NCBI GenBank assembly: GCA_011032825.1
Contig: JAADJZ010000011.1
Coordinates: forward strand, 806,001 to 870,000
Reading direction: 5' to 3'
Source: Massariosphaeria phaeospora
Taxonomy: Eukaryota; Ascomycota; Dothideomycetes; Pleosporales
DNA length: 64,000 bases
A model generated the notes under the pieces. That model made no database searches. It saw nothing but the letters and a program-made list of their open reading frames with translations, and was not told the DNA's origin. The translations under genes were made by a program, and so were the position numbers. Shown piece after piece: positions 31,701-43,351 of this stretch (positions within the stretch are counted from its first letter, which is position 1; each line of letters starts with the position of its first letter).

Positions 31701-33520
31701 AAGATTCAGGCTTCATCTCAGGGCTTCGGGTCCATATGCACCCAGTAGCCCGCCCTTGTCCCATCTGGTCGTGCTGGACACCTCGCTCTCAAACTCTACG
31801 ATTCAGCAAGCATGTTGACGGCAAGACTTTTCGCAAAAAACAGGGCGTGCATCATTGATTGTAATCCGTGATCCAAGATCCAATAACGACGTCCGGGGCT
31901 GTGAAGGGTGAAGCTTACGAAGTCTTCAATTTGAATAGAACGTCCGGAGGGATGACGATCAGCTCTCTAAAGATTTTTCACAAGACTCTACCTACATTGC
32001 CGCGGAAAAGACGCCAAAAGCGCGTTGTCTGTATGGTCTTCGGCCACTGCGTCGGCCTGGAAGGATGCAGCCAATAAGAATTGGACCACAGGATTGCAGT
32101 GACGAGCTCATTGCTGAGAACCGGAGGAAGGTCGACGTTACTTTGGGTTGCATTTATGCCCAATTTCTCTCGAACCGACTGCGCGTGCGATCCTATTTCC
32201 AAGGAGGCTGCACCTGTTGGCACATACCCCGCTCCCTATGACAACCATTCTTAGCAGCATCTCGGCTTTTAAACGTCCTAATAGTTATGGGAATGATACA
32301 AACAGCATCAGGGATCGACGGCTCCCTTACCTATTACTCTCACGCAGCTGAGTTGGCACCCGTATACCGACTTTGCATAAGCGCTGGTACTTCAACATGG
32401 CCCGCCGTGGTTGACAGCCGACACGATACTCCTCTGTTTTACTACTGCTCGGCATGCTTGTTAAGCCCGATCGTGTCGCTACTCGGATCGTTCTCAGGCT
32501 GGTGCCGAGAAAATGTAAAATTCTTGGCGCTCCTGTCTACCGCACGACGACGACCTCGAAATCCGGATTGCGAGCCGCTCCTTTTATGGACAGCGAACAT
32601 ATCTCAAGTCAACAACTGCATGACCAAGGTGCAAAAGCTCATGCTGTGCCCGACCGTGGCGGTATTGTTTACCGTTCATAACAGTCGATAAAATCTCGGC
32701 TGGCGACTATTCATCTGTGTCAAACAAAGAGAATTTCTTGTCGGTCATACAGGTACTTACTCGACCGATGGACATGCAGAGCGGTGATGACGAGGCTGCT
32801 TTTTGCTCTAAAATCCCGCTCACAATCGCCAGCACCATGTCACAATACCCGTCAGGCTATCAAGTATCGAAATATGGCACGGTTGACTATTAGTAGCATA
32901 CAGTTTTGATACCCGATTGTACTTCGAATGGCTCGGAGTTGTTGTGTGACTGATACTTCGTTTCCGATCGACGCGCACCTTAGTAAGCCTATCCTCTCAC
33001 CCATAAGCCATAGCTATACAATACCTAGTATACTATATACAACAGGGCTTCGCAAAGACAGAAGTAGACTATTTACTTGTTGCTAAAACCTCCTAGGCTG
33101 TCGAAAGGATCACGAAGTCTTCTATGATATCGGCAATGAAAACTGCTAGGGAGGTGCCACTACCTGTAAAGCCACACTTCTTTCTTTCTTTCTTGATGTG
33201 TGGCTTTGCAACGCCCCAGCTTCTGGTTTACGGGAAATGGAAGGCTTCATCGCTCTTTCAATCATTTGATCATCATTGTCAGGTTCAAGCGCACATGCGG
33301 TCGCATCTTGCTCAACTGAATTATTTTCTCTTCTGGTATTATGCTGCTTCTCGGACCATGTTATACAGGAGGATTACCATTCAGCCCTGGTGCAAGAGCT
33401 CTCATCTCATTCTCAACGAGCCCTTCATCTCTTTCCACGAAACCCCGAAAGCGAAGTCGACGAGGAATCATTACACAATTCTCAATAAGGGCACCTATCT
33501 CGCAGACAATTCTTTATTCA
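28730..33520. other. Gene-poor region, about 4.8 kb
   Basis: No open frame has a signal peptide, membrane pattern or recognisable motif, and I could not join short frames into a credible gene. The base composition is close to that of the neighbours, so this is not a strongly AT-rich RIP island. Short open pieces such as 30880-31137 look protein-like but have no homology I can name. One copy of the dispersed repeat lies at 33021-33057. Confidence 0.45.
33021..33057 (+). repeat. Dispersed ~40-bp repeat, copy D
   Basis: ATACCTAGTATACTATATAC, then AACAGGGCTTCGCAAAG. The right half is identical to the consensus. It lies about 460 bp beyond the stop of the minus-strand GPI-protein gene. Confidence 0.6.
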
Positions 33521-33876
33521 TTACAAGACCAACCCAGCAACACCAAGGCCCATAACAAGAGCAGCAAAGCCATCCACTGCTGCTTTTCCAGCCGCGCCAG
33601 TGAACTCCGGCATACCAGCTGAATTTGTCGCCATGCTAACGATGGCGGGTTTTGTTGCGTTGCCGGCGGCGCACGAAGGTACAGTGACAGCGGTGCGGGT
33701 CACCATCACATCGGCGGGTGGACCGGTGGGGCATGCGGGTGTGATCGAGATTATGGAAGTCGCATTTTGACTGATGAAGGTTAGAACGGGTTGAGTTTGG
33801 TAAAGGAAGAAGAGAAGACTTACGCCGACGTGAGTGCGAAGAGAAGCGTGGACAGCGCGATCATTGAGGACCTCAT
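33521..33876 (-). CDS. Small GPI-anchored surface protein
   Basis: Exon 33876-33824 joins 33770-33521 across a 53-nt intron (donor GTAAGT, acceptor ATCAG) to give 100 aa. The open frame continues past the true start, so the ATG at 33876 was chosen because it begins a clean signal peptide (MRSSMIALSTLLFALTSA). The mature part is short, Thr/Ser/Ala-rich, with two Cys and two NAT glycosylation sites. It ends in small residues (GAAGKAAVDG) followed by a hydrophobic tail (FAALVMGLGVAGLVL), the pattern of a GPI-attachment signal. It is probably a cell-wall or plasma-membrane surface protein; the role is unknown. Confidence 0.75.
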
Positions 33877-35201
33877 TTTGAGCAGCGTTGAGGTGGTTGG
33901 TTCGAATGGAGGGTGATGCAGTAAGGCGGTAAGGTGCAGTGTAGAGGAGCGTGGAAACTAATGTAGGTGTCTCTGTCTGGACCTCTACGATCAAACGGCG
34001 CATGTCCGCGGTACTTGAATTGGACAAAGACCATCGCGTCCACCCCTATCCGGTCCATCATGTCCCAAAGCATTTACCGAGGCCGTGTTCAATCAAACAG
34101 GAGGCGATATTTCCACCACAACAAGGCTGGAAACAGGCTTTGTGGCGATTCGGAGGGCTTCGGTACTAGAGTTTCCGGAGAAGATGGTCACGTTTGTTTG
34201 CGTGCCGTTTTTAAGACGGATGAGGCTGGTGCCGAAGGGTGGAATGTGGGGATTTACAAGACGGAATGTGCCGCTTGTCGATTAACGTATTGACAATCTG
34301 GGGACGCCACGGCCTAAGGGTTTGAGCCGTGAGTCAGTAGGTACGCGCAATCACGGTCTTGTGCTGTGAAGAGGGTGTTCTCATGACAAATGCTCAACGT
34401 GGTGGAGGCACTGAATTTGCGCTGGAAGTATGTGATCAGTATCGGCGCACGCTGCACAATCGCGAACAGACTTTCTTTGGACGCATGAATACTGCCAGTA
34501 TAGCAGAGATTCTCGCAGGCTTCGATGCTGTTGTCTTCGCAAGCAACTACGATCTTACCCGTTGATCCACCGGGAGCTCTCCGATCCGATCTACTCCAGA
34601 TCATCTCGTCCCAAACCAGCACCGACCGTCACCAGCCCTGGCTTGATCCTTCCGCTGCGTGCATCAAAACAAAACAAACTCGCGAATCTATTGACTGCAA
34701 GCCTTTCCCTAGAACATCTTACCCTTATTGTGGCTTAGCTTGTCGACGTCATCCTAAGCTTAACCGCTAGCGCGGTGCTCGGATGGTCAAGAATCCGGTC
34801 TCGAAGCAACACCAATGCTGCTTTAGGCCGCAAATGGTCTACATTCCACGTGCTAACGTGCTGAAGTGTCCCTAAACGGACATCGTCATTGATCACGGCC
34901 GTTTGTGGCGGCTTTAGATGACAGCGGCGATCTTCGTGGTGTTTGTTTGCGCCGGATGGGAGCGTGTCCGTGGGCAGGATTTCGCCAATAGAGCAGAGGA
35001 GGGTTTGCGGGCTGAAATGACGATGAGCGTGTGGAGAGGGGTACAATGACTTGGGGAAGAGACGACGGATGAGGTATAAGACAGAGTAGGTCGTGAAGCA
35101 GTTTCTTTCATCGTCCAGAACATCACATCCCATCTCATCATCATCACCTCCCTTACCAACAACCTCTTCTCTCCACATCTCCATACAATCCATCATTCAT
35201 C
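33877..35201. other. Divergent intergenic region, 1.3 kb
   Basis: Region between the GPI-protein gene and the Rds1-like gene. An open piece at 34085-34285 is protein-like but unassigned. A weak TATA-like GTATAAGA lies near 35072. Nothing further is supported. Confidence 0.4.
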
Positions 35202-36092
35202 ATGAAGTCCACCATCTTCTCCCTCGCCGTTCTGGCCACCCTCTCCGCCGCAGCGCCCACCAAGCGCGCCGCCGCCCCCCCTTCAGACGGTGACATCCTC
35301 AACTATGCGCTCACACTGGAGCATCTCGAGGACACCTTCTACCGCGACGCGCTCAAGAAGTTCACAGTCGAGGACTTCAAATCCGCCGGCTTCGATGAGG
35401 CAACATACAACCGCATCAAGACCGTGTCCGGCGACGAAGCTACACACGTCGAGTTCCTGACCGGCGCGCTTAGCGCCGCGGGCGCAAAGCCCGTTGAGGC
35501 ATGCACCTACGACTTTGGATACACGGACGTGAAGACCTTCCTGGCCACGGCTTCAATCCTCGAGGGTGTCGGTGTCTCCGCGTACCTGGGTGCTGCGGCG
35601 GACATCATGAGCAAGACGTACCTCACGGCTGCTGGCTCCATCCTCACTGTCGAAGCGCGCCACTCAGCGTACATCCGCAATACCGTTGGCCAAGCCCCTT
35701 TCCCAGCTCCATTCGACAGCCCATTGAGCTACAACGAAGTCTACACCCTCGCCGCTCAATTCATCAAGAGCTGCCCGAGCACCAACGCCCCGCTGCCAGT
35801 CAAGGCGTTCCCGACGCTCACTGCGTCGTCCAAGGATATGATGATTAAGTCCGGCAGCATGGTCATGCTTGCGACCAAGGGTTACAAGGTTGAAGGCGGA
35901 GAGGTGTATGCTGCTTTCATTACGATTCTTGGACCGGTGTTTGTGGATGCCAAGGCTGTTGATGGCGGGTATGAAGTTGTTGTGCCCAAGGAGGTTTCGG
36001 GACAGAGCTACGTCGTGTTGACCAGCTGCAACACTGCGGCTACGGATGATACGATTGTTGCTGGACCGGCGGTTGTGGAGGTGTCCATGTAA
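35202..36092 (+). CDS. rds1: Secreted ferritin-like domain protein, Rds1/desiccation-related type
   Basis: Single-exon protein of 296 aa. A signal peptide covers about the first 18 residues (MKSTIFSLAVLATLSAAA) and is followed by a KR that could be a Kex2 site. The ferritin-2 four-helix domain begins with DILNYALTLEHLEDTFYRDAL, has SGDEATHVEFL and then TVEARHSAYIRNT, matching the Glu/His positions of the ferritin-like superfamily. The C-terminal third is a beta-rich segment (about residues 215-296). Relatives include fission yeast Rds1 and plant desiccation-related proteins, often stress- or starvation-induced. Metal binding and enzymatic activity are not established. Confidence 0.85.
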   Translation: MKSTIFSLAVLATLSAAAPTKRAAAPPSDGDILNYALTLEHLEDTFYRDALKKFTVEDFKSAGFDEATYNRIKTVSGDEATHVEFLTGALSAAGAKPVEACTYDFGYTDVKTFLATASILEGVGVSAYLGAAADIMSKTYLTAAGSILTVEARHSAYIRNTVGQAPFPAPFDSPLSYNEVYTLAAQFIKSCPSTNAPLPVKAFPTLTASSKDMMIKSGSMVMLATKGYKVEGGEVYAAFITILGPVFVDAKAVDGGYEVVVPKEVSGQSYVVLTSCNTAATDDTIVAGPAVVEVSM

Positions 36093-37868
36093 AGAACGAT
36101 GAGAGTAGTGGATAACCCGAGAGTCCGATAGTGATGGTGCTGTAGTAACTAATGTCTTAATACCAACTGGTTCATTATCCATTGAAAGCTTTGGGTGAAG
36201 ATGCTGAATGATACTTTGCATGCAATGTGTGATAAGAGATAGTGTGAGCATACTTAGCGATAACACACTCCTATGTGCCACCTAAGTGCAAGACTCCTAA
36301 TTCGAATGCAAAAGCTTGACTGAGCAAAGCAAACATGTGCAAGTGTGACCAAGTCGCCGACAACGAAGTTGGGCTGCCCGGACCCCTTTCCCCTTACGGT
36401 AGCTTTTATCCACTAGGCCCGCCCGTAGGCAAAAAGCAGGGAATAAGCGGCTGTTTGAATGATGAAAACAACACCTTTTGAACACCTTGAGATAAGTCTT
36501 TCCTCTAGCAAATAAGTCAATAATGTCTGTAGAAGCTAACGCAAGTTGAAAAATATAGTAATAGTAGTGTTGTGGGTATCTAGGGATTGCACAGTAAGTG
36601 GCATGCGCTTATTCCCCGCCTTTTGCCCACGGCGAGAGCCCCCACTTCTAGTCGCGTCATCCGAAGCTTGACTTCACTGCCTCTCATGAATCAGAAATAC
36701 CACCCCATAAGCCGCACGCCCGTGTGGCTTGACCTCGCTGAAAATCTCATCAGTGACTTTCTATTGCTTACGATCACGAATAACTGTTCCAGGCAAAAGG
36801 AGGACTTCGACTCGAACTCGACGGACTGCATGCGGCAAAGCCTATACCACGAAGCAGGGCTACCAGTCACAATACTCGACTGTATGCACAAAAGCATGGC
36901 TACACGTGGAACCAGTTAGCATGCATGCGTCCAGAGCCATTCAACCTATGCATGCTCGCCCAGCTGGGTTCTTGTCTCTTCTTCGTGCGGCACGGAGGAA
37001 CACAACAGCTGAACCTTCCCCAATACAACACGTTACACATGGTAGGTACCTCGTTACACAAAACGCCGCAGTGGAAACCCCAGAAGCTTCAGCTCTGGAA
37101 AAGAGCGCATCTCCGAATGTGAGGCGGACAGGATACCGGAAATACCAAGAGCGAGTGCATATCTCCGCATAGCGTACGTCTCCGACTTCATGCATGTCTC
37201 TCTAGTAAGCCCAGTTTGTGTCCGATCGTCTTGACCTTATAACTCATATTACTGATGAATACTAATACGCCGAGACAGAAACCCGGATTTGATTGTAGGG
37301 CGGCCAATAGGGTATCGGTAGCGGAGTATGCGCGGTCTTAGTCAGGGGAATTACAACGGAGCGGAGCGGACCGATGCGCACGCAAAACCTCTTCTCTGAC
37401 TTCGATCGGGCAGTTATTCGCTGATATCATCATTGTAGCGCTGGCACGCTCAGTTTACTGACTCGACCTATCCGACCCACATCCGTAATTTCATTATCAA
37501 CCTCCACAAGGCAACTGTGGATTTTGTGAACGAAAGACTGTTCTGGAGGTTTCTGTAACACACCATGTTTCTGTTTGGTTAATCCCAGTCACCTAGATGA
37601 AGTATTACGCACAACTGTACTTACACTCACCCGTTCTGTCGACGATTTACTCCGTTAACTACTCACTCACCCAAGTAATACCCTGAAAGACGTTGAATAC
37701 CAAAGCAGGAGACTTGTTTCCATTTTACTAATTTTATTGATCGACAAATGTACTCAGTAACCAGATGGAGCTATCTGGTGTAGTTGAACTGTCATTTCGG
37801 CATGTGAACCCTGGAGAGCCACTTCACCTTCCTGTTGACGATTTCAGGAACACGATCTCACATACTAG
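36093..37868. other. Intergenic, about 1.8 kb, no gene seen
   Basis: Short open frames only, none with family features. Part of it is AT-rich (36480-36600). Confidence 0.45.
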
Positions 37869-38635
37869 CTAAAATCCCTTGAGGAAGGGCTCTTCCTTCT
37901 CGTCTTCTTCATTGGTTCTCTTCCCAGGCAGTTCCCATGTAAGCTGCGCCACCGCCTGCTCGTTGTAGGTCGTCCAACAATCGAACTCTCCACCTATTTT
38001 GAATGGCATGGGCCTGTACTCCACCTCGACATCTCCAGAGCGCGCGAGCTCCGTACGGTAGTGCCGTGAGGATGGCGGCATATATTCGATGTCGTATCCA
38101 AATCGTAGGCCGAAGTCTGCATCTCCTGGCTTCTCGGGGACCTTGCGGAAGATATGGATCATGTCGAGGCTGTGAAAAGGTCAGTACGCCCCATCGGCAC
38201 AGTACCGCGACAGGCTACAGCGACGTACCTTGATTGCATTTTAGAATTCTCCACCCTGACGCACCCAAGCGTCTTCAAGAACGAGTCGAAATCCTCCGTC
38301 TTGACAAACTGGAAGTCGTAATACGTCTCCATATTCGCCCTGTTGTCGCAATCTTTCCAGCCTAGGACTCGGAGTCGCGTCGCACGGTCACACGTGTATG
38401 CGTGTACGTTCGCGAGGTCGAGGGCGCCGAGCAGCTTCCAGTGCTTCTGCGGTCGCTGGTACTGGCAGATGAGGAACACGCCGGCGACGGGATCGAACGA
38501 CAGTGTAACTGGAAGGTGTTGATATGGCGCGTTGACGGCAAACTGCCAGGTTGCTGCATAGTGCAGGAGGTATGAAGTTGTTGTGTGCTTTGGGAATGGA
38601 GGATAGGGCCAGGTGGATTCTTCGACGGAAGACAT
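37869..38635 (-). CDS. Hypothetical protein, two exons
   Basis: Exon 38635-38229 joins 38169-37869 across a 59-nt intron (GTACGT donor, TTCACAG acceptor) to give 235 aa. No signal peptide or membrane segment. It is rich in aromatic residues and beta-prone segments such as LPVTLSFDPVAGVFLICQYQ and MPFKIGGEFDCWTTYNEQ, with an acidic C-terminus (NEEDEKEEP). I do not recognise a family. The even composition and clean splice phase make a real gene likely. Confidence 0.65.
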
Positions 38636-39274
38636 GATGGTTGTTGTTGCGACGATTGTTGTCGATGTTGGTGAGCTGTTGATGGTGAGTTGCGAGAGCC
38701 TAGAATCCCGAAAGATAAGTGAGTTGGCGTTTGGCAGTCGCGGTACAACGCCTTCCCGAAATAGCGGTGAAAAGGCGGATAAGGTTGGTGGCGTGAGTGA
38801 TTAACCGTGGGAGGTGCTGGTTTCATTCAGTGAAAGGGTGAACTTTTATCACGGCCACTTTTCAAGTTAAGAGACTGACTTCGTTTCATGTAGGGCCAAC
38901 ATAATCTGTCAATCAGTGCCGGCATTAGAAAACAAGTTTTAGGAGTACAGACAAGACAAGACACTGCACCAAACATAAAGAATACCAACTAGGTACCTAA
39001 GCATTATTAGCTTATTTGTTCTAGTATGTTGAGGGCAATTTGAATGCTTTGACAATTGTTGCGGAGCGCAATCCCTCTCAACCTTGGTACACTATTACCG
39101 CGATGATTCTCTGGAAGCGGAAAAAAACTTTGAAACAGATTCCGCCATATAAAGATACGAGTCCCTCCGTGGCCGCTTCTATTCCGTTGCGCTCATCGTC
39201 TTCTAGGGCTCTACTTCGTTCAAATACCAAAATCTTAACCCAATACAACGAACGGTACCTTCAATATCACAACT
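38636..39274. promoter_or_regulatory. Divergent intergenic region with TATA box for RING gene
   Basis: 639 bp between the hypothetical gene and the first RING gene. TATAAAG at 39148-39154 lies about 120 bp before the RING gene ATG. Confidence 0.4.
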
Positions 39275-39718
39275 ATGGCTCCAGTCAACAGCCGCGAAGA
39301 ATTTGAACAGCGACGCCTCGAAAGACTTACTCATCTCGAGCTCTGCGAGTCGCGCGGCGAACAGTGCGACCACAACGAACAACCCGAGTGCGCAATCTGC
39401 AAGGAGCCGTTCGACTACGACGCCGACTCCACCCACTTCCCCGCCCGAGTGACGGGAATCTCTGAGTGTCGCCACGTCTTCGGCAACATCTGCATTCGGA
39501 CCTGGCTGGATCACGCGGGGAACACCTGCCCTCTCTGCAGAACTGTATGGTTTTGGTTGCCATCCAAACGGCTCTTATTGCGCCAGATACAACTCCGATT
39601 TTTGGCTCATATGTGTGGAGTGGTGAAGACTTTGATGGACGCAGGTGTGAGCCCCGAACTCATAATGGGCCTTATTACAACAACCCTCGAAGGTTACGAG
39701 AGACTTCAACGCTATTGA
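39275..39718 (+). CDS. RING-finger protein (small)
   Basis: Single-exon protein of 147 aa. A C3HC4-type RING lies at about residues 39-89: CAIC, then SECRHVFGNICIRTWLD and CPLC. The spacing between the first two and third pair is long because of an acidic loop (FDYDADSTHFPARV). This is the usual form in small fungal RING proteins, which are candidate E3 ubiquitin ligases; activity is inferred. The C-terminal ~55 residues are helical and Leu-rich. It resembles the gene 0.8 kb downstream in the RING part, suggesting a local family pair. Confidence 0.8.
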   Translation: MAPVNSREEFEQRRLERLTHLELCESRGEQCDHNEQPECAICKEPFDYDADSTHFPARVTGISECRHVFGNICIRTWLDHAGNTCPLCRTVWFWLPSKRLLLRQIQLRFLAHMCGVVKTLMDAGVSPELIMGLITTTLEGYERLQRY

Positions 39719-40543
39719 GCATTTTGTCGGGGCTGATGGGGCACAGCAGGGCTGCCATATGGATGTTCCACCTTTCAGCAAGCGGTATGGGTTTAGCGGT
39801 TCTAGTAAGAAGGCCAGAAGAATAGCCGACGTGCGCACAAAGCTCTTCTCCGAGATACGATAGCGTTTTGTTGAGATGACGGATCCCCTTCTCGTGAAAT
39901 ACTGGAAAATCTGACACTATTCGGGGCATCTAGACGGATAACTAGTGATAGATCGGTCGAGCGAGACGGCTAGACGTAGTGATTCTAGCAGCAGATGAAG
40001 AGGATGGCCTGGGTATACAAAGAGTCCTATGGTAGATACAATAGGGCTCTGTAAACATTGTCTGACCCTTTTGGTAGCATGTTAGACTTTCTTCTAGTAA
40101 TTTGAGCAATAAGGAAAACAGAGAATATGTGTGTGCGTATGTAAGAAAGAAGCGAGAAGAATGTTTTGTAGGAGCCACCTTGACAGACCCGGGTTCTGGT
40201 AGTGCGCTCCACAAAACAGACCATTCAGCGCGCACTGAAAATTAATGAGGTTCGTCGCAGCAGACCGCGAAAACGGTTTATATTCAGAGCATTATAATAG
40301 CGGCAGTGTACGCTAAGGCACTTACCATACTGCCTAGTCGAGGCACTGCTCGGGGTGACGGTGTTGGGGGTCTTCGAGAAAAATGCGGCGAGATGAGCGT
40401 TTGCACAAATGTGGGTCCGGGGCAACCAGTGAAGGTAAAGTCGAGTAGTGTTATGAGGCCCGTGCGCAGTACCTCATGGCACACTGAAACCTTCGATTCT
40501 TTTTTTTTTCTGCACCACCTCCGTCTGCAACCACATTGCAACC
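39719..40543. other. Intergenic between two RING genes
   Basis: 825 bp. Includes one copy of the dispersed repeat and, just before the second RING gene, a T-rich tract near 40498-40511. Confidence 0.45.
40026..40055 (+). repeat. Dispersed ~40-bp repeat, copy E (partial)
   Basis: CTATGGTAGATACAATAGGG, then CTCTGTAAAC: the right half of the consensus. It lies 308 bp after the first RING gene. Confidence 0.45.
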
Positions 40544-41605
40544 ATGGCTTCTGCTCCGCCGACGGTCGACGCTAACGAGGCCTTCATCCAGGCTCACACG
40601 ACGGTTCTTTTCCTCAGCGACAACGGTGGTGGTTCTCTCGACGAGTGCCCAATCTGCCTGGACAACTTCACGACCGAGAACGCGGTGCAGATTTCCGGTG
40701 TCAACGGCTGTTCGCACGTCATAGGCTACAACTGCCTCCGGAACTTGCTCGCCTCGAATGCGTCGGCAGAGAAGAAGTGTCCCCTTTGCCGAGCAGTTTG
40801 GATCCCAGCTCCTGTCACGAACTTGCCTGGAAACCCGCAACCTGCAGCTTCTCGAAATTCACGTGGCCGTCCTGGTCTGTCCGCTGCGCCGCACAGAGCA
40901 GGTGCCACCCGTGAGGCTATCCGACCCCAGATGTGGAACGGACAGGGCCCTCCAAACAACATGGTACAAGCGCAGCCAGTCATCAACCTCGCATCCGACA
41001 GTGAAGAGGAGGTAACAGTCGAGAGCTTTGCGGAGTTCAACCGAGATATCTCAAATATCCGGGAAAGGGCAGGACGCAATCAACGAGCAAAAGCCGACCA
41101 CCGACGATCAAGCGCTCGGGCTCGAGAGGAACTTGACGCTCAGGTGCCGCGCTCCTACCCAAACGGTCAAGATAATGGCGCGAGGACCAGGTTTTCAGGA
41201 ATGCGGCCCTTCGGAGCTCCAACCCCTCGGGATCTAACACTTGCAGACGTCTATTCCGTCCGTCCTCCCTCGTTAATTCAACGCCGTGGCCGTGCGCTGC
41301 AAGAACTCCCTGTACCTATCGCCAGCCCCGAAACTGACGAGGTAGAAAATGTCCAGCCGCCCAATATTGTACGCGTACAACAACTCGACCTGCTTCAGAA
41401 GCAACATGAACTGGACGAGCAAGAGCGCCGTCTCAACGAGCGGCAGAGGATCCTCGAGCAGAAGGAGATGCGACTGAACGCCAGGGAGATGGCAGTGGCG
41501 ATTCGGGAACAGCGAGCAACAACGTTCACTACAATGCTAATGAGAGAATGCGCTGAGGCGGCCCAGTTGGCAAGGCAGCATGAGACGAATATGCGCAACA
41601 TCTGA
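40544..41605 (+). CDS. RING-finger protein with C-terminal coiled coil
   Basis: Single-exon protein of 353 aa. The RING lies at about residues 35-83: CPICLDNF, NGCSHVIGYNCLRNLL and CPLCRAVW. The middle (about 90-265) is disordered, Arg/Pro/Ser-rich, and contains an acidic SDSEEEV patch. Residues ~280-335 are a strong coiled coil (LQKQHELDEQERRLNERQRI), probably a dimerisation or substrate-binding arm. Likely an E3 ubiquitin ligase. The RING spacing and the CPLCR/VW ending match the smaller RING protein upstream, so the pair may have arisen by duplication with gain of the long tail here. Confidence 0.8.
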   Translation: MASAPPTVDANEAFIQAHTTVLFLSDNGGGSLDECPICLDNFTTENAVQISGVNGCSHVIGYNCLRNLLASNASAEKKCPLCRAVWIPAPVTNLPGNPQPAASRNSRGRPGLSAAPHRAGATREAIRPQMWNGQGPPNNMVQAQPVINLASDSEEEVTVESFAEFNRDISNIRERAGRNQRAKADHRRSSARAREELDAQVPRSYPNGQDNGARTRFSGMRPFGAPTPRDLTLADVYSVRPPSLIQRRGRALQELPVPIASPETDEVENVQPPNIVRVQQLDLLQKQHELDEQERRLNERQRILEQKEMRLNAREMAVAIREQRATTFTTMLMRECAEAAQLARQHETNMRNI

Positions 41606-43351
41606 TCCCAGTGTGGACTGTGAACGCCGATTTGAAATATCGATCTGATGCTGTCGGCCTGATGCTGAAAATTGGTACCTGGATGACCTCGAGCGCGGTT
41701 TGACGGGATGTACCTGACTGACGATGCACATTAGAAAAGGGAAACTCTCGGGGGTCTACTTACTTTGCGTCCTCTCTTTGCTTACAAGTCTTGCTAGACA
41801 TTACCTAGCATGGTAGATACAACAGCGCTTTGCAAAGCCAGCATGAAACTCCCTGAAATCTCACTGAAATACCACACAGAGTCCAGAGCATCATGAAAAC
41901 GTACCTAGCATTGCGGAAGTCGCTGACAGATCTGACGTGTAGCAGTGATATAACTTCCCAGGCCCCATCTCAGCCACCGCGGCACAAGCTACCCTGCGTA
42001 ACAATCCCATCAGAGCTGCGAGACGCAGTCAGCAGCCGCTTCAGTTCTCAGTCTTAGAGGCCCATGCTCGCGTAGGTACAAGTAGGCTCAGAACCCTAGT
42101 TCGAGCTGAAGCGCAGACAGCATCACCCGCATACGAATCGAATCGGGAACTCCGAGACGGCGCTAACCCAGAACGGGAACATGCGACAGGGATTCCACGT
42201 GGTAGCAGGCTTAGCGAGCCGGCGCGTGCGATGAGGCTTGTTTGCAAGGCGAAGGCCGAAGCGCCAACTCTTCTCGCGTTCCTCACTCCACTTCACACGG
42301 TACCGTGTTGTGGGGTTTCGGAGGGAGGGAGGCGGAGTTGCGACGAGGTGAAGGGTATGCAGGACCCCGGGCAAGCTGAGTTGCTTGTGTTAGCTGGGTT
42401 TCTCACACAAGCCGAGGAACGATAGCTGGATGGGATCGCTTACAGTTACAGCTAGTGTTATCAGAGTGTTTGGGCATCGGGCTCATCGCTTGCTGAACCG
42501 TGCTTCGCGGGTCCCGATCACCCCGACGTCGTGCTCGAACCGGGTGTGGTCTAGATCTTTATGCTGCCGCGAAGAGAGTCTCTTGATTCAGTGCCATACG
42601 TGTCGCCTTGCGCCCTTTCCAGCAACTTTAACTGGTATGTGTCAGATGTTAGCGAGAAGAACTAAAAGGCACAAAGGGGAAGCAGAATATGTACGAGAGG
42701 CTTTTGAGGTAAGAAAAACCCTGATTGAAGAAATGCCGGTCCAAGCAAAGAGAAGGTAAATATATTCACAAGAAGCAAAACAAAGCAAAGAAACTGGTTG
42801 AGAAGTATTGTGAAACAGAAAAGCGCGAGAACAAAAATACCAACTCCCCGGTCTTCCCATGTGTCTGTAAATAGTGCAGTGGTCCGTCCTAGCTCTTGAT
42901 GTTAACGCCAAATGACCAATTGCCTATTCTGTCCTTGCGTAGCTCAAACCGGCCTAATTACCGGTCTTCGGCAAGCGAAGACCTGATCAGACCAAAACCC
43001 GATGTGTGTCCCGCCGCCCATGTCAACGCCAACGCTAAGATACCGACGGCCCAAATCAGGGATGTATGCTTTTGTCCAAGGAAAAGTTATGCCAGTGACC
43101 AGCACTGGATTGTGGAAAGAAGGGTTTCGAAGAAGCTCCGGAACGGCGAAGTAGGTACGGGTATAGGGTACATGCGCGAATACCGATAGTTGAGTATGGT
43201 ACAGGACCGGGGTATAAGTCGAAGACGCATGAACGACGGGCCGAGGTGGTATGGGTATCGCGTAGGGGGTTGTGCAGAGAGAGTAGTATGCGACGAGCTG
43301 CCCGACCTGAAAAGCGAAGTCGGGGGAATGGGCCATGTAGGAAATGGCGCT
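41606..43351. other. Intergenic, 1.7 kb
   Basis: No supported gene. A copy of the dispersed repeat lies at 41798-41837. Small open frames between 42041 and 43336 lack features. Confidence 0.45.
41798..41837 (+). repeat. Dispersed ~40-bp repeat, copy F
   Basis: ACATTACCTAGCATGGTAG, then ATACAACAGCGCTTTGCAAAG: close to the full consensus. CTTTGC just upstream (41776-41782) is complementary to the right end, giving short inverted termini. It lies 192 bp after the second RING gene. Confidence 0.65.

Noticed and set aside
34085..34285. Protein-like 66-aa frame between divergent genes
   Set aside because: No start context, no motif and no way to extend it by splicing; might be a gene fragment but not supported.
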